From the NCBI RefSeq assembly GCF_947502415.1, contig NZ_CANMZV010000002.1, forward strand, positions 186,001 to 250,000: 64,000 nucleotides of DNA. Reading direction: 5' to 3'. Origin of the DNA: an uncultured Photobacterium sp. GTDB taxonomy: Bacteria; Pseudomonadota; Gammaproteobacteria; Enterobacterales; Vibrionaceae. Position 1 is the first letter of the stretch. Each line of letters starts with the position of its first letter. Positions 47,793 to 56,746 of the stretch are shown here, one piece after another. The notes under the pieces are model-generated. The model was not told where the DNA came from, made no database searches, and worked only from the letters and a program-made list of their open reading frames with translations. The translations under genes and the position numbers were made by a program.

Positions 47793-48569
47793 GTGTTAGT
47801 TGATTCACATTGTCACCTGGACAAATTGGATTATGAGAAAATGCATACAGGGATTGATGATGTGTTAGCCAAGGCAAAGGCTCGAGGGGTTGAATACTTT
47901 TTGTCTGTTGGTGTTACTTTGAAAAGTTTCCCAACCATGATGGAAATGATTCAGCCACATGAAAATGTATTTGCTTCTTGTGGTGTGCATCCATTGGATA
48001 TTGAAGCTGGTTTTGATTTCGATAAATTAAGGGAGTTTGCGCAGCATGAGCGAGTGGTTGCTATCGGTGAAACTGGTTTGGATTATCATTATCAGCCAGA
48101 ATTGGCTGGGCAACAGCAAGAAATCTTCCGCCAGCATATACGCTTAGCTGTGGAATTGAATAAGCCATTGATCATTCATACCCGTATGGCCCGCGAAGAT
48201 ACAATGAAGATTTTACGCGAGGAAGGGGCGGAGAAATGCGGTGGGGTTTTGCACTGCTTTACGGAAAGCCTGGAGATGGCGCAGGAAGCTATTGAACTTG
48301 GCTTTTATATTTCGATTTCTGGTATTGTAACATTTAACAAAGCAAGTGAGCTTAAGCATGTTGTAAGTAGTTTACCGCTTGAGCGTCTCTTGGTTGAGAC
48401 TGATTCTCCTTATTTGGCACCAATTCCACACAGAGGTAAGCAAAATCAGCCTGCTTATGTTCGCGAAGTTGCTGAATATGTTGCCTTATTAAAAGGCGTT
48501 TCAGTTGAAGATGTAGAAAAAATTACCACAAACAATTTCTTTAAGCTTTTTTCGCGAGCAAAACGATAA
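47793..48569 (+). CDS. ycfH: TatD family metal-dependent hydrolase (YcfH)
   Basis: TIM-barrel metal hydrolase; relatives act as 3'-5' DNases or D-aminoacyl-tRNA deacylases. Metal ligands are visible: DSHCHLDKLD at the start, ETGLDYHYQ (about 92), HTRM (about 128), HCFTES (about 153) and ETDSPYLAP (about 204). Start is GTG with GGGGAAAT upstream. 258 residues. It precedes ptsG as in E. coli, but a terminator separates them. Confidence 0.93.
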   Translation: MLVDSHCHLDKLDYEKMHTGIDDVLAKAKARGVEYFLSVGVTLKSFPTMMEMIQPHENVFASCGVHPLDIEAGFDFDKLREFAQHERVVAIGETGLDYHYQPELAGQQQEIFRQHIRLAVELNKPLIIHTRMAREDTMKILREEGAEKCGGVLHCFTESLEMAQEAIELGFYISISGIVTFNKASELKHVVSSLPLERLLVETDSPYLAPIPHRGKQNQPAYVREVAEYVALLKGVSVEDVEKITTNNFFKLFSRAKR

Positions 48570-48575
48570 TTGAAT

Positions 48576-48602
48576 AAAAAAGGAGCTAAGGCTCCTTTTT
48601 TA
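48576..48602 (+). terminator. terminator after ycfH
   Basis: AAAAAAGGAGC TAA GCTCCTTTTTTA-type stem with A and T tracts, ending the pabC-to-ycfH group. Confidence 0.85.
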
Positions 48603-49020
48603 TTGTTTGAATTTTCCCCATCCTGTTTTTGGTGTCACTTAATCGCCTTGTTTGGTTGGTATTTGTGCTAAATTACGCAAATGTAATTTCGTTACGTAAA
48701 GTAACTCATATTACATTGATGAAATAATGCTACATTGGGTGTGTTTGGTGTGATCTTTGTTTTTTTTCCAACAAAAACATAGGTTTAATCTGTGTTTGGT
48801 TGGTGGTTTTCAGTTTTTGTGACTGTGATCTATATTTAAATTTGAAATTTTATTTCATAGGTCATTGGTATTATTGATAGTCATCAAGTTATATTTATCA
48901 CAGCATTTTATACTTAATGCCGAAATAAAAATAAAAGTGGTGCTAGCATTAATGACTACGGGGGTAGGTCGCTTGCACTGACTTGATATCTAATTAAAAC
49001 ATCTCACTCAGGAGCACAAT
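48603..49020 (+). promoter_or_regulatory. ptsG 5' region with candidate CRP sites
   Basis: About 420 bp, AT-rich, no ORF. TGTGA CTGTGA TCTAT at 48818-48833 has a perfect left CRP half-site; another TGTGA lies near 48751 and a TCACA near 48899. Several half-sites before a glucose transporter make cAMP-CRP control plausible, but none is a full match. Confidence 0.4.
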
Positions 49021-50451
49021 ATGTTTAAGAACCTTTTTGCTAACCTGCAGAAAGTCGGTAAGGCGCTTATGTTGCCTGTATCGGTTCTGCCGGTAGCAGG
49101 TATTCTGCTGGGGGTTGGTGCCGCTAACTTTAGCTGGTTGCCAGACGTTGTTTCTCAAATCATGGAACAAGCAGGTGGTTCTGTATTTGGCCAGATGCCT
49201 TTGCTATTTGCTGTAGGTGTTGCACTAGGCTTTACAAATAACGATGGTGTTGCCGGCCTGGCTGCAATCGTCGGTTATGGCATCATGGCGGCAACGCTTG
49301 CTGTTATGGCAAATGTAATGGGCGTCGACAAAATTGATACAGGTGTACTTGGTGGTATCCTTGTCGGTGGTGTGGCTGCTTGGGCTTTCAACCGTTTTTT
49401 CCGTATCCAGCTACCAGACTACTTGGGCTTCTTTGCTGGTAAGCGTTTCGTGCCAATTATGACTGGCTTCTGTGCCATCGCTCTGGGCGTTCTGCTTTCA
49501 GTTGTTTGGCCTCCAGTTGGTGCTGCAATCCAGGCATTCTCTGAGTGGGCTGCTCACCAGAACCCAACACTGGCATTCGGTATCTACGGTATCGTTGAAC
49601 GTGCTTTGATTCCATTTGGTCTGCATCACGTTTGGAACGTTCCATTCTTCTTCGAAGCTGGTCAGTGTGTTAATGCTGCTGGCGAAGCGCGTACCGGTGT
49701 TCTAACTTGTTACTTAGAAGCTAATGAAGCGACTCGTCTTGCTGGTAACGGTTTTGGTCAGCTTGCTGGTGGTTACATGTTCAAGATGTACGGTCTGCCT
49801 GCTGCTGCGATTGCGATCTGGCACTCAGCGAAGCCTGAAAACCGCGCTAAAGTTGGTGGTATCATGCTTTCCGCCGCACTGACTTCGTTCCTGACCGGTA
49901 TCACTGAACCAATCGAATTCTCATTCATGTTTGTTGCACCTGTGCTTTACGGAATCCACGCACTACTAGCGGGTTCTGCATTTGTGATGACTAACATGCT
50001 GGGCATGGTACACGGTACTTCTTTCTCTCACGGTTTCATTGACTTCGTTGTTCTTTCGGCGAACTCTCACAAGCTATGGTTGTTCCCATTCATGGGGCTG
50101 ATTTACGCGATTATCTACTACGTGGTATTCCGCGCTGTGATCGCTAAGCTTGATCTGAAGACTCCTGGTCGTGAAGATGAGGAAGAAGCTGCAGCAGTTA
50201 GCGCTACCGGTTCTGAGCTTGCGAAAGAACTCGTAATGGCGTTTGGCGGCAAAGATAACATCACAGGCCTTGATGCATGTATCACTCGTCTACGTGTTGC
50301 TGTTGCAAGTGTTGATAAGGTTGATCAAGATAAACTGAAAAAACTTGGCGCAGCTGGTGTTGTTGTTGCTGGTGGTGGTGTTCAGGCTATCTTCGGTACT
50401 AAGTCTGACAACCTGAAATCTGATATGGATGAGTGGATCCGTAACAACTAA
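49021..50451 (+). CDS. ptsG: PTS glucose transporter subunit IIBC
   Basis: Imports and phosphorylates glucose using EIIA-Glc as phosphate donor. The EIIC membrane domain spans about 1-385: [19 protein letters not shown] at the start, [16 protein letters not shown], and the family motif [27 protein letters not shown] short linker (about 385-400) leads to the EIIB domain, whose phosphocysteine is in [13 protein letters not shown] (about 420). It ends in [23 protein letters not shown]. 476 residues, the full length. No EIIA domain is fused. Confidence 0.96.
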   Translation: MFKNLFANLQKVGKALMLPVSVLPVAGILLGVGAANFSWLPDVVSQIMEQAGGSVFGQMPLLFAVGVALGFTNNDGVAGLAAIVGYGIMAATLAVMANVMGVDKIDTGVLGGILVGGVAAWAFNRFFRIQLPDYLGFFAGKRFVPIMTGFCAIALGVLLSVVWPPVGAAIQAFSEWAAHQNPTLAFGIYGIVERALIPFGLHHVWNVPFFFEAGQCVNAAGEARTGVLTCYLEANEATRLAGNGFGQLAGGYMFKMYGLPAAAIAIWHSAKPENRAKVGGIMLSAALTSFLTGITEPIEFSFMFVAPVLYGIHALLAGSAFVMTNMLGMVHGTSFSHGFIDFVVLSANSHKLWLFPFMGLIYAIIYYVVFRAVIAKLDLKTPGREDEEEAAAVSATGSELAKELVMAFGGKDNITGLDACITRLRVAVASVDKVDQDKLKKLGAAGVVVAGGGVQAIFGTKSDNLKSDMDEWIRNN

Positions 50452-50475
50452 TACGGTCCTACGATTCATTGAATA

Positions 50476-50501
50476 AAAAGGGAAGCTTCGGCTTCCCTTT
50501 T
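50476..50501. terminator. ptsG / lysO terminator
   Basis: AAAAGGGAAGC TTCG GCTTCCCTTTTG, a classic UUCG tetraloop hairpin usable in both directions. Confidence 0.9.
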
Positions 50502-50513
50502 GTCGTTTAGGTA

Positions 50514-51413
50514 TTACAACGAAAGAAAGAACAATATCAGAACAGGCACTAACAAGCTGAGGATAAAGCCGCTGACGATAGCGATTGGTACGCACCGGAT
50601 CCCTCCGCTGTTTTGGATTATGGGAAGAGTGAAGTCCATCGCAGTTGCACCGGCGTAGCCTATGGCGGTACTTGGGTAGCGTCCGATTACTATGGGGATA
50701 ATACTTAGGGCTACTAGTTCTCGAAGCAGTTCGTTAAGAAACGCAGCACCGCCAAACACAGGCCCAAGACTGTCACCGATTAAAATTCCCGTCAGTGAAT
50801 ACCAGCCAAAGCCGGAAGCCATTGCTAGGCCATGAGTTAACGGGATCCCAAGTAGCATCGCAGCAATGATCCCCCCTGGAAGCGAGGTCATTACGATCAA
50901 CAGGGCAATCGTAATTCCTTTTCGGTTTAATAGAATTTGGCGTAATGTCATTCCGCTATTACGAAGTTGAATACCTATAAGAAATAGCAAGATCAGTAAA
51001 ATGATTTCACTGGCTTTATCTACCCAACTGAGATCAAATCCAGATAAAAGGCCGACGATCAGTCCAGCGGTAACGACAAGGACTAATCTGACTGATTCCA
51101 TTATCATTTTAAAAAACGGAAATTTGCGGTGATCCTGACTGGTATCCGTCGGCCAGATCTTATCTAAAAGTGGTAATGCTAATAGGTTACAAGCACTGAT
51201 CGAGATAAAAAAAACTGATGTGTAGATCAGAATTTGACTAAGGTTTTTCCCCACATTATCGAGACCGGCCAGGCTCAATCCCATTAAGGCGAGTATAACG
51301 AGTACCAGGCGACTGGTTTGGGTATTAATAAAATCTACGACGGATTCCTTATCGACCGGGATCAGGTAACCGATCACCAGCGGCAGGAAGATATATAACA
51401 TTCCTGAAAACAT
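50514..51413 (-). CDS. lysO: LysO (YbjE) family L-lysine exporter
   Basis: A 299-residue inner-membrane protein of about eight helices, the same length as E. coli LysO, which exports lysine and thialysine. Characteristic parts: LVIGYLIPVDKESVVDFIN, LLFLIGIQLRNSGMTLRQIL, GFGWYSLTGILIGDSLGPVFGGAAFLNELLRELVAL and AMDFTLPIIQNSGG (in parts). E. coli lysO is ArgP-regulated; no regulator is adjacent here. Monocistronic. Confidence 0.88.
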   Translation of the reverse strand: MFSGMLYIFLPLVIGYLIPVDKESVVDFINTQTSRLVLVILALMGLSLAGLDNVGKNLSQILIYTSVFFISISACNLLALPLLDKIWPTDTSQDHRKFPFFKMIMESVRLVLVVTAGLIVGLLSGFDLSWVDKASEIILLILLFLIGIQLRNSGMTLRQILLNRKGITIALLIVMTSLPGGIIAAMLLGIPLTHGLAMASGFGWYSLTGILIGDSLGPVFGGAAFLNELLRELVALSIIPIVIGRYPSTAIGYAGATAMDFTLPIIQNSGGIRCVPIAIVSGFILSLLVPVLILFFLSL

Positions 51414-51494
51414 GTGCGTCCCTACGCTTGTATTTGGATAGTACGATGAAAAACTGTGTGGGTGTTTGTTGGTATAACCAATAAATTCAGTGAA

Positions 51495-51527
51495 AAAGCT
51501 GCCACTTGCTATTGCAACAGGCAGCTT
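51495..51527 (-). terminator. terminator of the HDOD gene
   Basis: Read on minus: AAGCTGCC, a loop, GGCAGCTT, then TTTTCAC, 66 bp past the HDOD stop. Confidence 0.6.
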
Positions 51528-51592
51528 ATCAGCATCAATGAGAAGCGGTCAATATCTGCTCAGTTGATGCTGTGGTGATTTATTTGTGATCT

Positions 51593-52513
51593 TTAAAAGC
51601 CGCTGTTTTTGATAACGTTTCTAAGTTGATAATTAAATTCTGCTTCAGGCATATTGGTCAGTTCGTACATAACTTCAGCCCCGGCAAGATCCAATTCAAC
51701 ATGATGTTCATCAATGGCATCATCACTGTTTTTATATAACAAGAGATGGTTGGCCATGCGGGCGATATCAAGGTATGAGGTATTTAATCTTGTCCTGAAA
51801 GGCATCTCAGTGTTAGATGCGACTTCCAGGTAATCATCATCAAATCCCCAGTGCTTCAGAGTAAGCAGACTAGCTTCCTGGCAACAATGCTCAAAGACAT
51901 ATTGAGCGATATCAATGCTTAGGAAGTTACCGCTATCTAAGTAATTTTTGTACTCATTAACCAAGCTGAACAGGCCAATATCAGCAAACAGGCCAGCTAA
52001 TAATGATTTTTCCGGCTCAATATCAATAGGCGTTTCATTGTAGTTGATTAAACCTTGGCTAATTAATGTCATGGTTGCAGCCAACTGTCGGGAACGGATT
52101 GCACTTTGATGCAGCAGCTCATTACAGTAAATACCAAAATTGCTTTCGCGTTTCAGATCTTCAATTGCACGTGCGGTAATGATATCCCGGACACGTAAGA
52201 TCCCCAGCCTGCTGACCGCGGTTTGAATATCGTGGCATACCACATTGCAGCGGTTAAACATCATGGTATTAGAGATTTTCACAATGTAAGCCGTAGTTGC
52301 AGGGTCATCAAGCAAAACATTGGCGACATCGCGAATGGTAGTATCTTCTTCCTTGCAGAGTGCTTGAATCTTGGAGAGGACATCTGGAATAGGGGGAAGC
52401 GTAAGACGGTTCTGTTTTGCTGCATTTTTCACGAGCGAACAGAACTCAGATTCAAGTCCTTTTACAATTTTATCATTCTCTGGTTTGAGCCAAAAAAAAG
52501 AAACGTGTGCCAT
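51593..52513 (-). CDS. HDOD domain signalling protein
   Basis: A 306-residue cytoplasmic protein whose central part is an HDOD domain: LTLPPIPDVLSKIQALCKEEDTTIRDVANVLLDDPATTAYIVKISN (in parts, about 38-85), then TAVSRLGILRVRDIITARAI. HDOD domains are HD-related but lack the catalytic HD pair and mediate signalling or protein contacts. No output domain is fused. The C-terminal 100 residues are helical and unassigned. It lies 100 bp downstream of the LON-domain gene on the same strand. Confidence 0.85.
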   Translation of the reverse strand: MAHVSFFWLKPENDKIVKGLESEFCSLVKNAAKQNRLTLPPIPDVLSKIQALCKEEDTTIRDVANVLLDDPATTAYIVKISNTMMFNRCNVVCHDIQTAVSRLGILRVRDIITARAIEDLKRESNFGIYCNELLHQSAIRSRQLAATMTLISQGLINYNETPIDIEPEKSLLAGLFADIGLFSLVNEYKNYLDSGNFLSIDIAQYVFEHCCQEASLLTLKHWGFDDDYLEVASNTEMPFRTRLNTSYLDIARMANHLLLYKNSDDAIDEHHVELDLAGAEVMYELTNMPEAEFNYQLRNVIKNSGF

Positions 52514-52613
52514 TACAATTACTAACTTGAAATCGAGAGGGACATTCTATCTTGTGCAACTGATGATAAACAGATATAGAGTGCAAAAAAATGCAAATAG
52601 TTATTACCTGCGT

Positions 52614-53213
52614 CTAGATAAGCTCCGTTGTAGGTATTTCGTTGTTATCCAGTAGTTTAAGTAAAAAGCGAATTGTTAGTTTGGTGTTCTCTTGGGTAAT
52701 GAGCAGTTGTTTGTAATGGACTTCCAGAGGAAGTATTTCAAGCCAGCGCTGACAGACCCAAGTTATATCATTATAGGCAGGTGTGGGATATAAGGCGCCG
52801 ATTTCTGGTAGCGTGGCGTAAAAGAGCTTTAATTTTTTAGACAGACAAGCGGTAGCGTTATCAATCGGCGCGGTATCCCATGTGGGATATGGTTCATATT
52901 TCGCGATCAGGAGGCCATTCTTAGCGATTTGTATCGATAGTAAGCGTATTTTTTGTTGTCCTTCAATAATGACGCTTAGCAGGCCACATTCGTCCGAATT
53001 GAAGTCGACAATGATCCCTTTCGTTGCGATAGCTGGGATCTTCTTTATTTCATCATGCTCTTCAGATTCATTTAACATGCATAGGGCGAAGTCCTGTTTT
53101 TCAGCAAGCGATTGTTTAATCATATGGATATATCGGTCTTCAGCAATGGTTACAGCTAACCTTCCTTGGGGAAGAAGATGCTTTGAAGATGGAAAGAGTG
53201 TGATCTCAGACAT
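52614..53213 (-). CDS. stand-alone Lon substrate-binding (LON N-terminal) domain protein
   Basis: A 199-residue protein matching the N-terminal domain of Lon protease: the start LFPSSKHLLPQGRLAVTIAEDRYIHMIKQSLAEKQDFALCML (in parts), GIIVDFNSDECGLLSVIIEGQQKIRLL, and the helical end LPLEVHYKQLLI. There is no AAA+ or protease domain. In Lon this domain recognises substrates; free copies exist widely in bacteria with unclear roles. It lies divergent from the tfoX/tfoY-like gene and upstream of the HDOD gene. Confidence 0.8.
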   Translation of the reverse strand: MSEITLFPSSKHLLPQGRLAVTIAEDRYIHMIKQSLAEKQDFALCMLNESEEHDEIKKIPAIATKGIIVDFNSDECGLLSVIIEGQQKIRLLSIQIAKNGLLIAKYEPYPTWDTAPIDNATACLSKKLKLFYATLPEIGALYPTPAYNDITWVCQRWLEILPLEVHYKQLLITQENTKLTIRFLLKLLDNNEIPTTELI

Positions 53214-53444
53214 GATATACCCTCCACTTATAATTTATAACCATAGCCTCCACTGACAAGAATAACGATAATCAGGTGGCGAATCTCTAATCGGTTTTTG
53301 GGAGGTTTTACACAGAAAAAAATGGTCATTAATTGTCACTTTTCACTTTTTTTGCAACCCATAATATGCCTCAAATCTCAAATTCAAGTGCCAGTTGTTT
53401 CATATGTGGTAATTACGATTTTGTTGTGTCATTGTCAATTTGTT

Positions 53445-53503
53445 GACGCTTTTTTGTTTAGCGTTACTGGAGAGAAAACGACCACTAACGTTTTACGGAG
53501 GAA
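53445..53503 (+). promoter_or_regulatory. potentially switching leader before the TfoX/TfoY-like gene
   Basis: GCGTT at 53461-53465 can pair either with GACGC upstream (53445-53449) or, as AGCGTTA, with TAACGTT downstream (53486-53492). A third hairpin, AAAACG with CGTTTT (53475-53480, 53489-53494), excludes the latter. The ribosome-binding site ACGGAGGAA begins right after these stems. Confidence 0.4.
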
Positions 53504-53509
53504 TATGTT

Positions 53510-54100
53510 GTGCGATCGATTAAGGCTGACTTCTTTAATTTTCTTCGCGAATTTGGCAGTTATGATAAACGTTCGATGTTTGGAGGAACGGGGATCTTTA
53601 TCAATAATGCCATGTACGCAATTTTAACTGATCAATCGATGTTCTTGCGCGGTGGTGAAGCCCTTGATCAACAACTGACTTCGCTTAATTGTAATAAGTT
53701 CAAGCACATAAAACGCAGTACTACAGCTGTTGTTAACTACTATGATGTAACTGAATTATTTTTGCATAACAAAGAATTGTGCAGTGAGCTCATTAAGGTA
53801 TCCATTGAAGTTTCCCAGAAAGAAAAAGCTTATAAGTCATCGGTGCAGAGTAAGCGCTTACGTGATTTGCCTAATATGCGGTTGACTCTTGAACGTATGG
53901 TTAAAAAAGCCGGGGTACCTGACGTTAATAGTTTTATCACTTTGGGGGCGGCTGAAGTCTATCGTAAGGTCCGTCATTCTCATGGAAAGGATATTGACCT
54001 GAAGTTGTTATGGATGTTTGCTGGCGCAATTGATGGCTGTCATTGGTCTTTGCTGAAGGACGATCGGAAACAAGGGTTATTGCGTGCGATTGACGGGTAG
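53510..54100 (+). CDS. TfoX/Sxy family DNA transformation regulator (TfoY-like)
   Basis: A 196-residue protein with the N-terminal TfoX domain (YDKRSMFGGTGIFINNAMYAILTD, in parts, about 17-40; LRGGEALDQQL) and the C-terminal TfoX domain (RLRDLPNMRLTLERMVKKAGVPD, then LLWMFAGAIDGCHW at the end). In Vibrio, TfoX turns on natural competence and TfoY motility/type VI secretion. NYYDVTELF and LRGGE suggest TfoY rather than TfoX to me, from memory. Start is GTG at 53510, eight bases after ACGGAGGAA. No GEMM c-di-GMP riboswitch is visible in the leader. Confidence 0.88.
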   Translation: MRSIKADFFNFLREFGSYDKRSMFGGTGIFINNAMYAILTDQSMFLRGGEALDQQLTSLNCNKFKHIKRSTTAVVNYYDVTELFLHNKELCSELIKVSIEVSQKEKAYKSSVQSKRLRDLPNMRLTLERMVKKAGVPDVNSFITLGAAEVYRKVRHSHGKDIDLKLLWMFAGAIDGCHWSLLKDDRKQGLLRAIDG

Positions 54101-54131
54101 GTATGCTCGTTAATTTTCGTGTTATTTTCAT

Positions 54132-54160
54132 AGGCCACCTGTAGCGTGGTGGCTTTTTTG
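54132..54160 (+). terminator. terminator after the TfoX/TfoY-like gene
   Basis: GCCACC TGTAGCGT GGTGGC followed by TTTTTT, 33 bp after the stop. Confidence 0.8.
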
Positions 54161-54270
54161 TGTTGTTTTCATTGAATATTTTCTGGTTACAATTTGGTAT
54201 TGCTGCACTTTGCTTTCAATTGGGTATAAGATGGCGCTAATTCTTTGAGCCAACTGATTATTAACGCCAC

Positions 54271-55185
54271 ATGCGATTACCTAAACTGACTGGTTCTGTG
54301 CTTTCCGGGCTACATTGCTTTCTGATTGCCGCTGAGCAAATGAGTTTCACCCGCGCGGCAGAGATTTTATGCCTAACCCAAAGCGCTGTTAGCCATAAAA
54401 TCAAAAACCTTGAAGAGAGCCTTGAAGTACAGCTGTTTATTCGCCAACCGAGAAAATTAACCCTTACCGAGGAGGGAAAGCGTCTTCAAACCGTTGTGGC
54501 TCAGAACTTCGGTGATATCGCTCATGAGATCAGGGACTTAAAAACTCTGGAATTGAGCGGCGATTTCAATGTGGCTGTTCCGCCAACATTTGCCCAGAGC
54601 TGGCTGTTGCCTCGCTTAAAGCGCTTCATTGATAAATACTCGGCTTTGCGTTTTCACCTTCGTACTCGTAATGAACTGGTTGACTTTCAGACGGAGTCAT
54701 TCGATTGTGCGATATATTTTGGTCATGGTAAATACCCCGGACTCCATTCTGAAAAACTGATGGGGGAAAGTATGCTGCCTGTTTGTAGCCACGAGTATGC
54801 AGTAGTCCATGAGCTCTATAACAAGCCTGAAAAGCTGAGTGCATGTTTGTTGTTGCACGATGCTGCACCTTGGGCGAGGGCCGGTCGTAATGATGAATGG
54901 CAATATTGGGCTCAGCGTCATGATGTGGTGTTGCCTGAGGCGGGGTGTACGTTTGACCGTGCTGATTTGGCTCTCCAGGCAGCGGAGAAGGGGATTGGTG
55001 TGGCAATGGGACGTAAATCGTTTATTGCTGAAAAGCTGGAATCTGAACGGTTGGTAGCGCCTTTTGCAATGTCGGTGCAATCGCCTTTAAGTTACTACAT
55101 TGTATGTCGGCGTGAAATCGCAATGTCGCCGCGAATAGAGGCGTTTATTAACTGGCTTAAGGCTGAAACGGAAGAGATGGTTTAA
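54271..55185 (+). CDS. LysR-type regulator resembling DsdC
   Basis: A 304-residue LysR transcription factor. The winged helix-turn-helix is at about 12-72 (FTRAAEILCLTQSAVSHKIKNLEE, in parts, with QLFIRQPRKLTLTEEGKRL). The effector domain follows, with the sequence DEWQYWAQRHDVVLPEAGCTFDRADLALQAAEKGIGVAMGR (in parts), close to E. coli DsdC, the D-serine-responsive activator of dsdXA. No dsdA or dsdX gene is beside it, so it acts in trans or has another target. A GcvA-type identity is the alternative. Confidence 0.85.
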   Translation: MRLPKLTGSVLSGLHCFLIAAEQMSFTRAAEILCLTQSAVSHKIKNLEESLEVQLFIRQPRKLTLTEEGKRLQTVVAQNFGDIAHEIRDLKTLELSGDFNVAVPPTFAQSWLLPRLKRFIDKYSALRFHLRTRNELVDFQTESFDCAIYFGHGKYPGLHSEKLMGESMLPVCSHEYAVVHELYNKPEKLSACLLLHDAAPWARAGRNDEWQYWAQRHDVVLPEAGCTFDRADLALQAAEKGIGVAMGRKSFIAEKLESERLVAPFAMSVQSPLSYYIVCRREIAMSPRIEAFINWLKAETEEMV

Positions 55186-55260
55186 GCCGAAGTATTAGCT
55201 TGCCCCCCGGAAAAGAGGGGCAACAGCCCAGGATATTGGGATGTGTTAGCTTAGGTATCG

Positions 55261-55806
55261 TTAGAGCTTGAAGCGAGTTGTTAGCATGATTTGGTCATCG
55301 TAAACGTCATTTAGACGACCTTGAACACCAATAGAGAACAGCTCTGTAGAGTGGAAACGGCCGTAAATAGTACCAATTGTTTTTTCGTGACTATCAATGT
55401 TCAAGTGGCCGATTTGACCGCCAACTTCAAGCTGTGGACCTAACCACTGGCGTACACCGATGTTAACTTCCATACCCATCTTGCCGCCTGTACTATCAAA
55501 TTCAGTTTTGTTCTTTGTATTTCGTAGCTTCAGCTCACCGGTAATATCTGCCCAGTTATTAACTGGTGCGTGGAAACCCATGCCTAGGCCAAGATCCCAG
55601 TCGCTGTTAAATTCAGTATCTGCGTGACCAAGGAAATGAGCATTCGGGTGAACTGACTTACTGAAGCCTGCACCATAGGTTAGAGGGCTAACACCAATAC
55701 GCGCTTCAGCGTAATCGTAACTGAAGTTACTCATGGTTTGAGAGTTAGCATGAGCCGCTGAAATTGATGCCAGGATAAGGCCAGTGGCAAGAAGTGTTTT
55801 ACGCAT
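55261..55806 (-). CDS. small outer-membrane beta-barrel candidate
   Basis: A 181-residue exported protein: signal peptide MRKTLLATGLILASISAAHA (cleavage after AHA), then alternating hydrophobic/polar strands (AEARIGVSPLTYGAGF, WDLGLGMGFHAPV, GMEVNIGVRQWLG, LEVGGQIGHLNI) and a C-terminal strand ending in FKL, compatible with BAM recognition. Roughly eight strands fit the size. An upstream in-frame ATG (55854) would add 16 residues before the signal, so I use 55806. Function unknown. Confidence 0.75.
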   Translation of the reverse strand: MRKTLLATGLILASISAAHANSQTMSNFSYDYAEARIGVSPLTYGAGFSKSVHPNAHFLGHADTEFNSDWDLGLGMGFHAPVNNWADITGELKLRNTKNKTEFDSTGGKMGMEVNIGVRQWLGPQLEVGGQIGHLNIDSHEKTIGTIYGRFHSTELFSIGVQGRLNDVYDDQIMLTTRFKL

Positions 55807-56235
55807 GAAAATTAGTCCGTGGAGCCTAAAATAATGCTTCATTTTAAAGGACAAAGAACATCAAGCATAGATTTTTCCGGTAGTATGTTGTTCTTTGGGT
55901 TGATATTAGAGTAAAAATGCAGCAAATCTCACAAAAAAACGTGATCTGAACCGCGATTACTGTGCTGCTAAGTCAATGTTTGGGGTATGGAATTCTTTCT
56001 CATAAATAGAGATGGCGGATTATTTGCCCAGGTGCCCAGGTGCTATTGATGATCACCACACCGTCTCATATATGCCCGAAACCACCGATATTAAGCATAA
56101 GCTGGTTTTCTTGGTTTTCTGGGAAGTGCAAGGTGATCACATTGTTCATAGATCACCTTTTCGGCTAACTTGCATTGTTTATGTGATGAAAATAACACTT
56201 AAAGTAACCCGAAAAGGTTTGTATGATAAATATTG
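55807..56235. other. intergenic region with one hairpin
   Basis: About 430 bp. AAGGTGATC ... GATCACCTT (56130-56161, 9-bp arms) forms a hairpin followed by TTTT on plus; no plus-strand gene ends nearby, so its role is unclear. A 75-codon frame at 56012 has no SD and looks spurious. Confidence 0.4.
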
Positions 56236-56736
56236 TTAGATATCTGAAAGCGCCAACCGCTGTTTGTTGAGTGCTTCCATGATCCTTGCAGTGTCCAGTG
56301 CTCTTGCCCATGGCATGAGCTCTTTTTCGTTATCAATAATAAAGGTTGTGAGTTGGTCGATCACGATTTCCTTGAGTTGATCACCATCCCAAGGCTTCGA
56401 TATATAGTAATCCAGACTTGCGTTATTGACGGCCTGGACAGTTTCTTCCAATCCTGCTTGCCCGGTGAGCAATACTCGCCGGCATTGGGTGGTTTCTGAT
56501 TGTTGTTTCAATTCAATCAGGAAGTCGATACCGGTTTCACCGGGCATAATGTGATCGCATAGGATCAGGGCAAGCGGGATGTGGTCGGCAATAGTATCGG
56601 CGAGCACTTCCTTAGCTTCATCCACTGATTCGGCAGCTTCAATAATGAAGTACTCTTCGAGAGTGCTTAAGTCATGCAAAACACTATCGAGAACTTCCCT
56701 TTCATCATCTACACATAAGATGAGGTATTTGTTCAT
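56236..56736 (-). CDS. single-domain response regulator with helical tail
   Basis: A 166-residue protein. The receiver domain is residues 1-125 with all key residues: acidic pair D10/D11, phosphoacceptor D61 (LCDHIMPGE), T91 and K114 (SKPW). The tail (about 126-166) is helical with no DNA-binding or enzymatic domain. It resembles the receiver part of the kinase gene 10 bp upstream (both have KPW and a TTFxxxxxE segment after it), so the pair probably acts as one phosphorelay. Confidence 0.88.
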   Translation of the reverse strand: MNKYLILCVDDEREVLDSVLHDLSTLEEYFIIEAAESVDEAKEVLADTIADHIPLALILCDHIMPGETGIDFLIELKQQSETTQCRRVLLTGQAGLEETVQAVNNASLDYYISKPWDGDQLKEIVIDQLTTFIIDNEKELMPWARALDTARIMEALNKQRLALSDI

Positions 56737-56746
56737 ATAGCCTCCT

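Noticed and set aside
51414..51592. Possible lysine riboswitch before lysO
   Set aside because: No L-box core seen; the only hairpin fits a terminator for the HDOD gene.
53214..53509. Possible c-di-GMP-I (GEMM) riboswitch before the TfoX/TfoY-like gene
   Set aside because: The GGGACGCAAAGCC-like core and tetraloop receptor are absent.
56012..56239. 75-codon plus-strand frame
   Set aside because: No SD, contains the 56130-56161 hairpin, low-complexity translation and overlap with the response-regulator stop.
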